A DNA stretch of 64,000 bases from Kallotenue papyrolyticum (GTDB taxonomy: Bacteria > Chloroflexota > Chloroflexia > Chloroflexales > Kallotenuaceae): assembly GCF_000526415.1 (NCBI RefSeq), contig NZ_JAGA01000001.1, positions 124,001 through 188,000 on the forward strand. The letters run 5' to 3'. Position 1 is the stretch's first letter. Every line of letters begins with the position of its first letter. A model generated the notes under the pieces. It did not search any database and was not told the origin of the DNA. It was given only the letters and a program-made list of their open reading frames with translations. A program made the position numbers and the translations under genes. This document shows positions 16,956 to 23,209 of this stretch, piece after piece.

Positions 16956-17117
16956 TGGGCGGCCACACAGCGCCATCGACTCACCAAGGGCAGGTCTGAG
17001 CGCCTGCCTTTGTCGTCTGCGCAGGAGCGTAACCACGGCCGCTGGCGGCGCGTTGATCACCATAAGCGGTGCTCCCGCTGCTGGACGCCAGGCGGCTTGC
17101 TGGCAGGAGGGACAGCC

Positions 17118-17369
17118 ATGCCAGGCAGACAGGCGGATGCGGGTGGATCGTGGGTTGAGGTGGTGGGGCGTATCCTGCTGCTGATTGGTGTTGTGGGACA
17201 ACTGCTGTTGGGTTTTGTGAGTGTGGGACTGTTGCTGTACGCCTGGCTGCCACCCGGATTTACGCTGCAGCAGGTGGTGTTGCTTGGCCTGCTGGGCCTG
17301 GGCCTGTTGCTGATCCCTTTTGTCCGGCTCGGCTACCGCCTGGTGCGTGCGCTGCTGGAGAGCTACTAA
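17118..17369 (+). CDS. Small two-helix membrane protein (83 aa)
   Basis: ATG at 17118 follows AGGAGGGAC. A short hydrophilic N-terminus precedes two strongly hydrophobic helices (residues about 15-42 and 47-70), then a basic C-terminus (VRLGYRLVRALLESY). No family was recognised. The 162 nt between this gene and the upstream helical-protein gene contain no convincing promoter, so it may be co-transcribed. A strong bidirectional hairpin ends it. Confidence 0.6.
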   Translation: MPGRQADAGGSWVEVVGRILLLIGVVGQLLLGFVSVGLLLYAWLPPGFTLQQVVLLGLLGLGLLLIPFVRLGYRLVRALLESY

Positions 17370-17398
17370 CCTGGCAGTGCGGAGCTGGCCGCCGACAG

Positions 17399-17438
17399 CA
17401 CCACCGGCCACGCGCGGGGTTGTGCGTGGCCGGTGGTG
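17399..17438. terminator. Bidirectional hairpin between the small membrane protein and nirK
   Basis: A 15-bp perfect stem (CACCACCGGCCACGC and its complement) with a 10-nt loop lies between convergent genes, 29 nt after one stop and 19 nt before the other. There is no T-tract. Confidence 0.65.
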
Positions 17439-17457
17439 TGGTGCGGGGCGGGAGGCC

Positions 17458-18888
17458 TCACTTCTGCGGATCGCCGTCGCCGGCCTGGAAGAGCCCGAGT
17501 GCGCCACGGCCGACGAAGTTGAAGGCGTGGGTCACGATCGGATAGAGTCCGTCCTCGGCCAGGTGGAACTCGACGATGGCGCCCTGCGCCGGTGCCAGGT
17601 CAACCGCCTGCGAGCCCCACCGGCCCGGATTGTCGCGCGTCAGGACGACGCCCTCTTTGATGACGGTGTCGAAGACCGTGCCGACGATATGGAAGGCGCT
17701 GTCCACACTAGGACCGGCATTGAGGACGAAGACGCGCACAGTTTCGCCGGTGGGCACCTGGATCGGGTGGTCCTTGTACTGGTTGGCGACACCGTTGAAG
17801 ACTACGAAGTCGGGCGCAGGCGCGGCAGCCGCCGCCTTGGTCAGATCGGTGACCTCGCCCTGCGGGCCCAGGTACCACTCGCTCTGCACCAGCGCGTATT
17901 CATGATCGACGGGCGGTAGCCCCTCCTTGGGCTCGACGATCACCATGCCGTACATGCCGTTGGCGATGTGGTGCAGCGTTGGGGCGGTACCGCAGTGGTA
18001 CATAAACACGCCCGCGTACTCCGCCTTCCACTCGTAGATCAGCTCCTCACCCGGATTGATCGAGCGCATTTCATCGTTCCAGGCAACCATGCTCGAGTGG
18101 AAGTCGATCGAGTGCGGCATCTGGTTGCTCGCCGGATTCTTGAGGTGGATGCGCACTGTATCGCCCACTTTGACACGAATCACCGGACCGGGCACGCTGG
18201 GACCAAAGGTCCAGACCTTTTGCACGTAGCCCTCGGCGACGGTCATCAGCTTCTCTTCCATCACCAGCTCGATATCGTGGACCTCGCCTGCGAGGCGCGC
18301 CGGCGCGCGGGGATCGCGGAGCTCATACGCCGGCGCGTTGGGATCGGCCGCGACACCGGTTTCAGGCGCGGGGCCGCCGTGATCGTCGGCCTGGGCGGTG
18401 GCGGCGCTGCTCTGCCCCTTGACCTTGATCGTGCCGCGCATACCGGCCTGGGCATGGCCGGGCACCGAGCAGATGAACGTGAGCCCTTCAGCCGGAATGG
18501 TCACCGTGCCACTGGCGGTCTGACCGCCCTGTGCCTCGATCTTGGTGCCATCGGGGAAGGCAATATCGTGCAGAATCATGCCGTCGTTGATCAGTTTGAT
18601 CTCGTACGTGCCGGGCTGATCGACTGTCAATTCCGCCGGTTTGAAGCCCATTTCAAAGGCATGGATTTCGAGCGTCCCCAGGACGGGCCCGGCGTTGGTC
18701 GCCGGCGCTTGCTGCGGCGCGCTCACCGGACTGGCCTGCGGCTGCAGAGCTGCCGCCTGAACGCGCGAGGTATCCGTGCGTTCGACCTGGCGTCGGTTCG
18801 GATCGATGGTGACGCAGCCACTCAGCAGGGCGATGAGTGTAAGCAAGGCTATGAGTGGCAGCAGCCGTTTTGACGTCCTTGTGTTCAT
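17458..18888 (-). CDS. nirK: Copper-containing nitrite reductase, lipoprotein with fused N-terminal cupredoxin
   Basis: This 476-aa enzyme reduces nitrite to nitric oxide. A lipoprotein signal (IALLSGC) anchors it outside the membrane. Residues about 70-165 form a separate blue-copper domain with HDIAFPD and CSVPGHAQAGM (Cys-x4-His-x4-Met ligands), probably a built-in electron donor. The NirK part follows: MPHSIDFH supplies type 1 and type 2 His, YHCGTAPTLHHIANGMYG supplies type 2 His plus type 1 Cys, His and Met, and AFHIVG supplies the last type 2 His. This ligand pattern resembles Geobacillus-type NirK. ATG at 18888 follows GGAAC; an upstream start would lie in the promoter. A Crp-type box sits at -41.5. 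Confidence 0.93.
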   Translation of the reverse strand: MNTRTSKRLLPLIALLTLIALLSGCVTIDPNRRQVERTDTSRVQAAALQPQASPVSAPQQAPATNAGPVLGTLEIHAFEMGFKPAELTVDQPGTYEIKLINDGMILHDIAFPDGTKIEAQGGQTASGTVTIPAEGLTFICSVPGHAQAGMRGTIKVKGQSSAATAQADDHGGPAPETGVAADPNAPAYELRDPRAPARLAGEVHDIELVMEEKLMTVAEGYVQKVWTFGPSVPGPVIRVKVGDTVRIHLKNPASNQMPHSIDFHSSMVAWNDEMRSINPGEELIYEWKAEYAGVFMYHCGTAPTLHHIANGMYGMVIVEPKEGLPPVDHEYALVQSEWYLGPQGEVTDLTKAAAAAPAPDFVVFNGVANQYKDHPIQVPTGETVRVFVLNAGPSVDSAFHIVGTVFDTVIKEGVVLTRDNPGRWGSQAVDLAPAQGAIVEFHLAEDGLYPIVTHAFNFVGRGALGLFQAGDGDPQK

Positions 18889-18941
18889 AAAAGTTCCTTT
18901 CGCTGCAATTATCCGGAACCATGGCTCTGATCTGTGCAAGA

Positions 18942-18984
18942 AAGATAACAGCCTGTTCGTATGGCTCCTGTGATATATGTCACA
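18942..18984 (-). promoter_or_regulatory. Class II Crp/Fnr-type promoter of nirK
   Basis: The box TGTGATATATGTCACA (18969-18984, a perfect TGTGA-N6-TCACA) is centred 34.5 bp from the end of an extended -10, TGT-TATCTT (18942-18950 on the minus strand). This predicts a start at 18935 with the box at -41.5, the class II activator position. The leader is 47 nt. Confidence 0.75.
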
Positions 18985-19054
18985 TCGTTGGTGAATGTTT
19001 CGCAACATTTGTGAATAAAACCTTAACGATGGTGATTTGTCTTTTGCGACAACA

Positions 19055-19089
19055 AACGACTCAATCCGTGCCCGACGGATTGAGTCGTT
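19055..19089 (-). terminator. Rho-independent terminator of the ferredoxin gene
   Basis: A 15-bp perfect stem (AACGACTCAATCCGT and its complement) with a 5-nt loop lies 43 nt after the ferredoxin stop. The minus-strand sequence after the stem is T-rich (TTTGTTGT). Confidence 0.75.
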
Positions 19090-19132
19090 CGCTCTGCGCT
19101 CGGCGTAGAGCGCTGTGCCGGACGTGGGCAGC

Positions 19133-19375
19133 TCAGCAGGGTCGCTCGGGCGAGGGGGTGACGAAGCGAATCACGAAGGGGCGACCGATCGCGCCGGTGG
19201 GACAATACGTCTCACACACGTCGCAGAAGGTACAGGCCTCCGGCCGGGTGATGATCGCGCGACCGCCGAGCACCTCCACGGCGCGGGTAGGACAGCGCTG
19301 GGCGCACTGGCCACAGCCGGTACATCGTTCTTCGTAAATGTGTGGTAGGGGCTGAGTGGTTGTTACAACGCTCAT
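19133..19375 (-). CDS. 2[4Fe-4S] ferredoxin
   Basis: This 80-aa protein has two complete cluster motifs, CTGCGQCAQRCPTRA and CTFCDVCETYCPTGA, each CxxCxxCxxxCP. The C-terminal 18 residues extend beyond the usual small ferredoxin. No signal peptide is present, so it is cytoplasmic. ATG at 19375 follows CAGGAGC. It is transcribed toward nirK but separated from it by a terminator. Its promoter carries a degenerate copy of the box found at nirK, so it is probably part of the same response, supplying low-potential electrons. Confidence 0.88.
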   Translation of the reverse strand: MSVVTTTQPLPHIYEERCTGCGQCAQRCPTRAVEVLGGRAIITRPEACTFCDVCETYCPTGAIGRPFVIRFVTPSPERPC

Positions 19376-19410
19376 GCTCTGCTCCTGAAGCCCTGGTGGG
19401 TTCCAAGGTG

Positions 19411-19453
19411 ATCGTAGCGTCAAGTGGGAGCACCGGCAGTGAGAAAGGTTACA
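19411..19453 (-). promoter_or_regulatory. Predicted class II Crp/Fnr-type promoter of the ferredoxin gene
   Basis: On the minus strand TGTAACCTTTCTCACT (19438-19453) differs from TGTGA-N6-TCACA at two positions. A TACGAT -10 (19411-19416) ends exactly 34.5 bp from the box centre, the same distance as at nirK. The predicted start is 19404, with a 29-nt leader. Confidence 0.5.
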
Positions 19454-19506
19454 AGCACGTCGCGATTAGCGTTGCATTGGCTTCCGGACTACAATAGTGG
19501 TACGCC

Positions 19507-20184
19507 ATGACCAGAGAGGACCGTATCAACTTGTTGCGTCGCGTGAGTTTTTGCGCGCATTTGGATCAGGCGGCGCTCGCCGCGCTGGCTGCCAGTGCCG
19601 TGCCGTTGCATCGCCCGGCGGGCGTGATCATCCAGCTTGAGGGCGATCCCGCCGAGACGATGTATGTGGTGGTGCGCGGCCATGTCAAGATCACGCGCAC
19701 TGCGCCGAGCGGACGCGAGCAGGTGGTGCACATTGCCGGACCCGGGGATCATTTCAATACCGTGCCGATGTTCGATGATGGTCCCTGCCCGGCCAACGCC
19801 GAAGCGATGAGCGAGGTGGACTTACTGGCCTGGTCGCGCAGCGATCTGCGCCGCCTGATCGAAGCGCATCCTCAGCTGGCCCTAGCGCTGTTGGATGAAT
19901 TCGGTCGTCGCTTGCGTCATCTCGTCGATTTGGTGGATAGCCTGGCGTTACACACCGTCCAGGGCCGGCTGGCGCAGCTCTTGTTACAGCGCGCGACGGC
20001 CTTGGAGCAGGGGCAGGCCGTCGCACCGCTGACGCAGGCCGAGATGGCAGCGCAGATCGGCACCGTGCGCGAGATGGTCGCACGCACGCTCAAGAGCTTC
20101 GAGGCGCAGGGTCTGATCCGCCTGGAACGCGGCGCGATTACCATTCTGGATCGTGCCGGGCTGGCAGCTCAGGCCGAGCAGTGA
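19507..20184 (+). CDS. Crp/Fnr-family transcriptional regulator
   Basis: This 225-aa protein has an N-terminal cNMP-binding-type beta-barrel (residues 10-120, with GDHFNTVPMFDDG and ANAEAMSEVDL), a long dimerisation helix and a C-terminal Crp-type HTH (LTQAEMAAQIGTVREMVARTLKSF, recognition helix VREMVARTLK). The Glu and Arg of the recognition helix fit TGTGA/TCACA recognition. Only one Cys occurs near the N-terminus, so there is no Fnr-type 4Fe-4S cluster; heme or another ligand is possible, as in DNR or DnrS-type NO sensors. ATG at 19507 has a weak ribosome site, and the leader is very short if the TACAAT at 19490-19495 is the -10. It probably controls the three boxes nearby. Confidence 0.88.
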   Translation: MTREDRINLLRRVSFCAHLDQAALAALAASAVPLHRPAGVIIQLEGDPAETMYVVVRGHVKITRTAPSGREQVVHIAGPGDHFNTVPMFDDGPCPANAEAMSEVDLLAWSRSDLRRLIEAHPQLALALLDEFGRRLRHLVDLVDSLALHTVQGRLAQLLLQRATALEQGQAVAPLTQAEMAAQIGTVREMVARTLKSFEAQGLIRLERGAITILDRAGLAAQAEQ

Positions 20185-20208
20185 GCCCGCGCGCTGCCTG
20201 GCCGCCGG

Positions 20209-20610
20209 TCAGCCGCGGCGGCGCAACAGATCGGCGATCAGGGCAGCGAACAGCAGCGCGGCCAGACCTTGCAGTGCGCCGCCGATCAGCCGCAACGCCG
20301 TGCCTGGCGCTCCCGCGCCGGCGACGTTGAGCCAGCCAAGTGTTGCCAGCGCCACGCCCCCGATCGCCAACCAGCTTTGCGCCTCGGCAGCGCGCGGCCA
20401 ACGCACCGGACGCCCGGCGAAGCGCGGCAGCATATGCCAGCCCATCCCGTAGATCAGCAGCGTGGCCCAGCCCCACAGCAAGAGTTCGGCGTGCAGTGGC
20501 CGTAACTGCGCGCCCAGCCCGCGGTTGAGCGCGAAGCTTGCGCCCAGCCCGATGCCGAGCGCTAGGCAGGCAAAAGCCGCTTTGATGCAACGCAAACTGA
20601 GCGGACTCAT
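20209..20610 (-). CDS. Four-helix heme-copper-oxidase-I/NnrS-like membrane module (133 aa)
   Basis: This small protein has four hydrophobic helices. The second contains RPLHAELLLWGW, like the RPLH heme-ligand helix of cbb3 oxidase subunit I. The third follows with WHMLPRFAGRPVRW. It shares GW-x10-His-x-LP and xxGR with the neighbouring modules. It is far too short to be an oxidase, so a heme-binding or NO-sensing/handling subunit is the inferred role. It is the last gene of a five-gene operon, and its start overlaps the preceding stop (ATGA). Confidence 0.7.
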   Translation of the reverse strand: MSPLSLRCIKAAFACLALGIGLGASFALNRGLGAQLRPLHAELLLWGWATLLIYGMGWHMLPRFAGRPVRWPRAAEAQSWLAIGGVALATLGWLNVAGAGAPGTALRLIGGALQGLAALLFAALIADLLRRRG

Positions 20611-21440
20611 ACCGCGGGCTCCTGCTGTCGGCTGCGCGGTGCAGAGCGCAGTGGCACCAGCGTCGGCCAGATGTTCCAGGCGAAGAGCGCCAGGGCCAGC
20701 GTCATCAGCAGTGCACCGGCGGCGAAGACGAATGCCCAGCCCAACCCGAGTGCTGGCACCATCAGCAGCAGCGCCAGCGTATGGCTATGCAGCTGCGCGC
20801 GTGACCATGCGCTGCCCCGGACCGGACGACCGCTATAGCGCGGCAGGACATGCTGCCCCACGCCGACGACCATTAGCATCAACCAGCCCAGGGTAGCGAG
20901 ATGCTCGGCGGCCAGCAGCCAGGTCGGACCCAGCCGGTCCGCCAGGGTGAGCAGCAGCAGCAACAGCGAGAGCGGCAGGCACATCCCGGCGTGGCGCGTC
21001 GCCTGCGTTGCAATGCGGTCGATCGTACGTTGATCGGCGACCACGGGCGGCGGTGGCGTGCGGCGCCGGGTACCGCGGCGAAAGAGCTGCACGGTTGTGG
21101 CGCTGAAGAGCAGGCTGGCGCCGAGTTGCAGGCCGATGCCACCGAGGGTCATGTGCGCGTGGTTCAGCAGCAGGCCGAGCGTGGCTAGCGCGATCCCGCT
21201 GCTGAAGCTCAGCCAGTGGGCGGCCAGCAGCCAGGGCGTGGGATAGTCCCGCCCTGAGAAGACCGGCAGCATGTGGTAGTTGACCGTCAGGATCATGCCA
21301 CTGATCCAGCCGTAGATCGCCAGGTGCACCAGCGCCGGCCAGGCGCGCATCCAGCCGGCCAGCGCCAGATTATGCAACACCGCTGCGGCAAGCAGGGCCA
21401 GCAGGGTGGTGACCAGAAATGCGCGTGTGACGCGGCTCAT
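20607..21440 (-). CDS. Tandem two-module heme-copper-oxidase-I/NnrS-like membrane protein (277 aa)
   Basis: This protein contains two copies of the four-helix module. The first carries VHLAIYGW-x10-HMLPVFSGR and the second EHLATLGW-x10-HVLPRYSGR, with a hydrophilic linker near residues 125-145. All candidate ligand His are present in both halves. It is probably an integral heme protein related to NnrS or subunit I of NO reductase and cbb3 oxidase, but lacks the twelve-helix core and copper-site motifs. Its ATG overlaps the stop of the ScdA_N gene, and its stop overlaps the next start, so translation is coupled. Confidence 0.72.
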   Translation of the reverse strand: MSRVTRAFLVTTLLALLAAAVLHNLALAGWMRAWPALVHLAIYGWISGMILTVNYHMLPVFSGRDYPTPWLLAAHWLSFSSGIALATLGLLLNHAHMTLGGIGLQLGASLLFSATTVQLFRRGTRRRTPPPPVVADQRTIDRIATQATRHAGMCLPLSLLLLLLTLADRLGPTWLLAAEHLATLGWLMLMVVGVGQHVLPRYSGRPVRGSAWSRAQLHSHTLALLLMVPALGLGWAFVFAAGALLMTLALALFAWNIWPTLVPLRSAPRSRQQEPAV

Positions 21441-21655
21441 CGCGCTTCAGGTGTGATGCGTTCGTTGAGGGCGGCCAGGAGCGTGGGCAGATCGCGGTTG
21501 TGATGCGCTGCGGCCACTGCCAGCGACAACGCGCCGCCACAACAGGTGTCCATGCCGAAGATCTGGAAGACCTCCAGGGTCTGCGGATAGCGCGCCACGA
21601 TCTCGTTCAGGGTCATCTGGTCGTCGATGACGTGTTCGATGGTCTGCGTTGACAT
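21437..21655 (-). CDS. ScdA_N (DUF542)-domain protein (72 aa)
   Basis: The protein consists only of the N-terminal domain of the RIC/ScdA/YtfE iron-cluster repair family: MTLNEIVARYPQTLEVFQIFGMDTCCGGALSLAVAAAHH has the typical parts, including the CCGG pair after a short helix. The hemerythrin-like di-iron domain of RIC is missing. RIC proteins repair clusters damaged by nitric oxide, and stand-alone domains of this kind often occur near denitrification genes. ATG at 21655 follows ACGGAGGT. It is the third gene of the operon and overlaps the next by 4 nt. Confidence 0.88.
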   Translation of the reverse strand: MSTQTIEHVIDDQMTLNEIVARYPQTLEVFQIFGMDTCCGGALSLAVAAAHHNRDLPTLLAALNERITPEAR

Positions 21656-21686
21656 ACCCGTACCTCCGTTGCGCATAGCGCATGAC

Positions 21687-22175
21687 TCATGCTTCGACCC
21701 GATCGCTGGTTGCCCGCGTAGCTTGAAGCGCGGGGCCCGCCAACGTCGGCGCCGGCAGCGCCCTGAGACGTGGCCAGGCGTGCCAGCCGAAGGCGGCCAT
21801 GGCGCCGACCTGCAGCAGCGCCGCGGCGCCAACCAGAACCGCGCTCCAGACGTTGGGAAGCAGTGCGCGCAGACTCAGCGCCAGCGCCGCGAGCAGCGTG
21901 CCGGCGTTCAAGGCGGCGAAGCTGAACCAGGCCGCGCTCGGTCGGCCGCGTGCTCCGGCGCCATCCAGCCGTGGCAGAATCCAGTAGGCGACGCCCAACG
22001 CAAACTGGATCAGCCAGCCGACGATCAAGAGCTGGATGTGCGCGATCAGCAGGCTCCAGGCCCAGCCGAGCGCTGCCGGAAAGCCCTTGGCGCTCAGCAG
22101 CAGAGCGCCGATCAGCACACCGCTGCCCAGGTGGAGCAGGGCGGCGCGCACAAACCAGCAGCTCAGTCGCGGCAT
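21687..22175 (-). CDS. Four-helix membrane module, His/Trp subtype (162 aa)
   Basis: Four hydrophobic helices include HIQLLIVGW-x10-WILPRLDG. The second conserved position, His in three modules of the cluster, is Trp here. The first His is kept. This suggests a partner subunit with fewer heme ligands. The protein ends with a hydrophilic tail of about 20 residues. It is the second gene of the operon, 4 nt after the preceding stop. No assigned function. Confidence 0.65.
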   Translation of the reverse strand: MPRLSCWFVRAALLHLGSGVLIGALLLSAKGFPAALGWAWSLLIAHIQLLIVGWLIQFALGVAYWILPRLDGAGARGRPSAAWFSFAALNAGTLLAALALSLRALLPNVWSAVLVGAAALLQVGAMAAFGWHAWPRLRALPAPTLAGPALQATRATSDRVEA

Positions 22176-22179
22176 CGTC

Positions 22180-22611
22180 CTACCTCGCCGTGGCTTTGGC
22201 CCGTACCCGTGGCCAGATCAGGCCAATAAACAACCCAAAGGCGCTCACCTGCAGCAGCGCGGCCAGCACCAGCAGCCAGCCCAGCAGCGCCGACGGCCGA
22301 TAGGCGTTGAGCGGCTCGGCGATCAGTCGTAGCGCCAGCCCGCCGTTGAGCGTGGCATAGCACAGCCAGCCGAGCCACTCCGGCCCGCGTGGTGCGGTGC
22401 GCGACCAGACCGGAAACATCCACAACGCCACGCCGATGATCAATTGCGTGAGCCACCCGACCACGATCAGGTGGAGCGCCGTTGGCTGGAGCGCGCTTAC
22501 CAGCGGATGGAGCGGCCGCACGCTCTGGATCAGCCAGAGTGCGCTGAGCAGCATGCCCAGCACCATGGCCAGCAGCCCGGTTTTGATCAGTGCGCGCGTA
22601 ATGGTCGGCAT
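22180..22611 (-). CDS. Four-helix membrane module, His/Trp subtype (143 aa)
   Basis: This is the first gene of the five-gene operon. Four hydrophobic helices contain LHLIVVGW-x10-WMFPVWSR, with Trp in place of the second His, as in the next gene. A further His lies in RPLHPL. Both share WxxALNGG-like third-helix features (YATLNGG here, FAALNAG in the next). ATG at 22611 follows GGGAG. The promoter has a near-perfect Crp-type box at -41.5. The function is inferred from context: response to or handling of nitrite or NO. Confidence 0.65.
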   Translation of the reverse strand: MPTITRALIKTGLLAMVLGMLLSALWLIQSVRPLHPLVSALQPTALHLIVVGWLTQLIIGVALWMFPVWSRTAPRGPEWLGWLCYATLNGGLALRLIAEPLNAYRPSALLGWLLVLAALLQVSAFGLFIGLIWPRVRAKATAR

Positions 22612-22649
22612 CCGTGCTACTCCCTGCGTGGCGAAGCATCGCTACCGGT

Positions 22650-22692
22650 GTTATACCGCTTGGGAGCATGTTGCGTTGTGATATTTGTCACA
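22650..22692 (-). promoter_or_regulatory. Class II Crp/Fnr-type promoter of the membrane-module operon
   Basis: TGTGATATTTGTCACA on the plus strand (22677-22692) is a perfect TGTGA-N6-TCACA and differs from the nirK box at one base. TATAAC on the minus strand (22650-22655) ends 34.5 bp from its centre, so the box is at -41.5 from a start at 22643. The leader is 32 nt. Confidence 0.75.
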
Positions 22693-22699
22693 CAGCTTC

Positions 22700-22715
22700 T
22701 GGCAAGCCGGTTGCT
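22700..22715 (+). promoter_or_regulatory. Sigma-54-type element upstream of the frameshifted small gene
   Basis: TGGCAAGCCGGTTGCT has GG-N10-GC spacing and TTGCT. The predicted start near 22726 falls just before the AAGGAGG of the ATG at 22739, giving a very short leader. It lies 8 bp downstream of the Crp-type box. Confidence 0.4.
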
Positions 22716-22738
22716 CGCCCGGCGGCAAGGAGGTTTCT

Positions 22739-22840
22739 ATGGGCGACAGCCAGCAACGGATGCGACTGCTGCGCGAGCAAGTACAGCAGCCGCCCGGGCT
22801 GGTCGCCAGCCTGGCCCGCGCAGGAGGGCGACATGGTAGG
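22739..22840 (+). other. Strong translation start whose frame does not match the downstream gene
   Basis: ATG at 22739 follows AAGGAGG and encodes MGDSQQRMRLLREQVQQPPG and onward, a normal-looking helical start. After about 28 codons the frame becomes Arg/Gly-rich noise that runs to 23194. The convincing coding continues one base further on, in the +1 frame, from GDMVGAALDG. It is therefore either the 5' part of one gene broken by a frameshift (mutation, sequencing error or recoding) or a short leader ORF overlapping the next gene. Confidence 0.5.
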
Positions 22841-23135
22841 GGCGGCGCTGGATGGCCGCACGCTGTATGCGATCGCGCAGCAGTATGGCACCAGCGAGGA
22901 GGCCGTCTGGCGCATCCTGGGCGCTGCGGCGCGTCTGGCGGCCGAGGCACCCTCGCCGCAGCGCGTCGCAACGGGAGGCTTCGGCAGCGATACCGACCCG
23001 GGCGTTACCGGCGGCTATGGCGCGACCGGTTTTGGCAGCCTAGAAGCGGATCGCGATCCCGGGGCCGTGGACAGCGAAACGGGCGCGCCGCTGGGCGATA
23101 TCGGTCAACCATCGGGCGGGCAGCGCCCGTCCTGA
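22833..23135 (+). CDS. Small HTH-like protein with a Gly/Asp-rich tail (100 aa as read)
   Basis: ATG at 22833 follows AGGAGGGCGAC, although that site overlaps the upstream frame. The first 35 residues (LDGRTLYAIAQQYGTSEEAVWRILGAA) look like a helix-turn-helix of the type that reads spaced repeats. The rest is low complexity with short repeats (GGFGSDTDPG, TGFGSLEADRDPG). It may be the 3' part of a longer gene beginning at 22739 with a +1 shift. No family was recognised. It is divergent from the membrane-module operon. Confidence 0.5.
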   Translation: MVGAALDGRTLYAIAQQYGTSEEAVWRILGAAARLAAEAPSPQRVATGGFGSDTDPGVTGGYGATGFGSLEADRDPGAVDSETGAPLGDIGQPSGGQRPS

Positions 23136-23209
23136 GCCGCAGCCGATGCCCTGTTCCGGCCTGTCGCGCAGCTACTGGCTGCTCCATCCTGTAGCTCTTC
23201 CTGCTGCGC

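Noticed and set aside
18889-19008. Longer nirK N-terminus starting at 19008
   Set aside because: The extra 40 residues cross the Crp-type box and the -10; the lipoprotein signal begins at the ATG at 18888.
18994-19009. Inverted repeat AATGTT-N4-AACATT near nirK
   Set aside because: It lies upstream of the Crp-type box with 6-bp arms only and no relation to another promoter; kept out as too weak.
19376-19506. Strong promoter for the Crp/Fnr gene
   Set aside because: TACAAT at 19490-19495 is a fair -10 but no -35 lies at 16-18 bp, and it leaves only a few nt before the ATG; not listed as a promoter.
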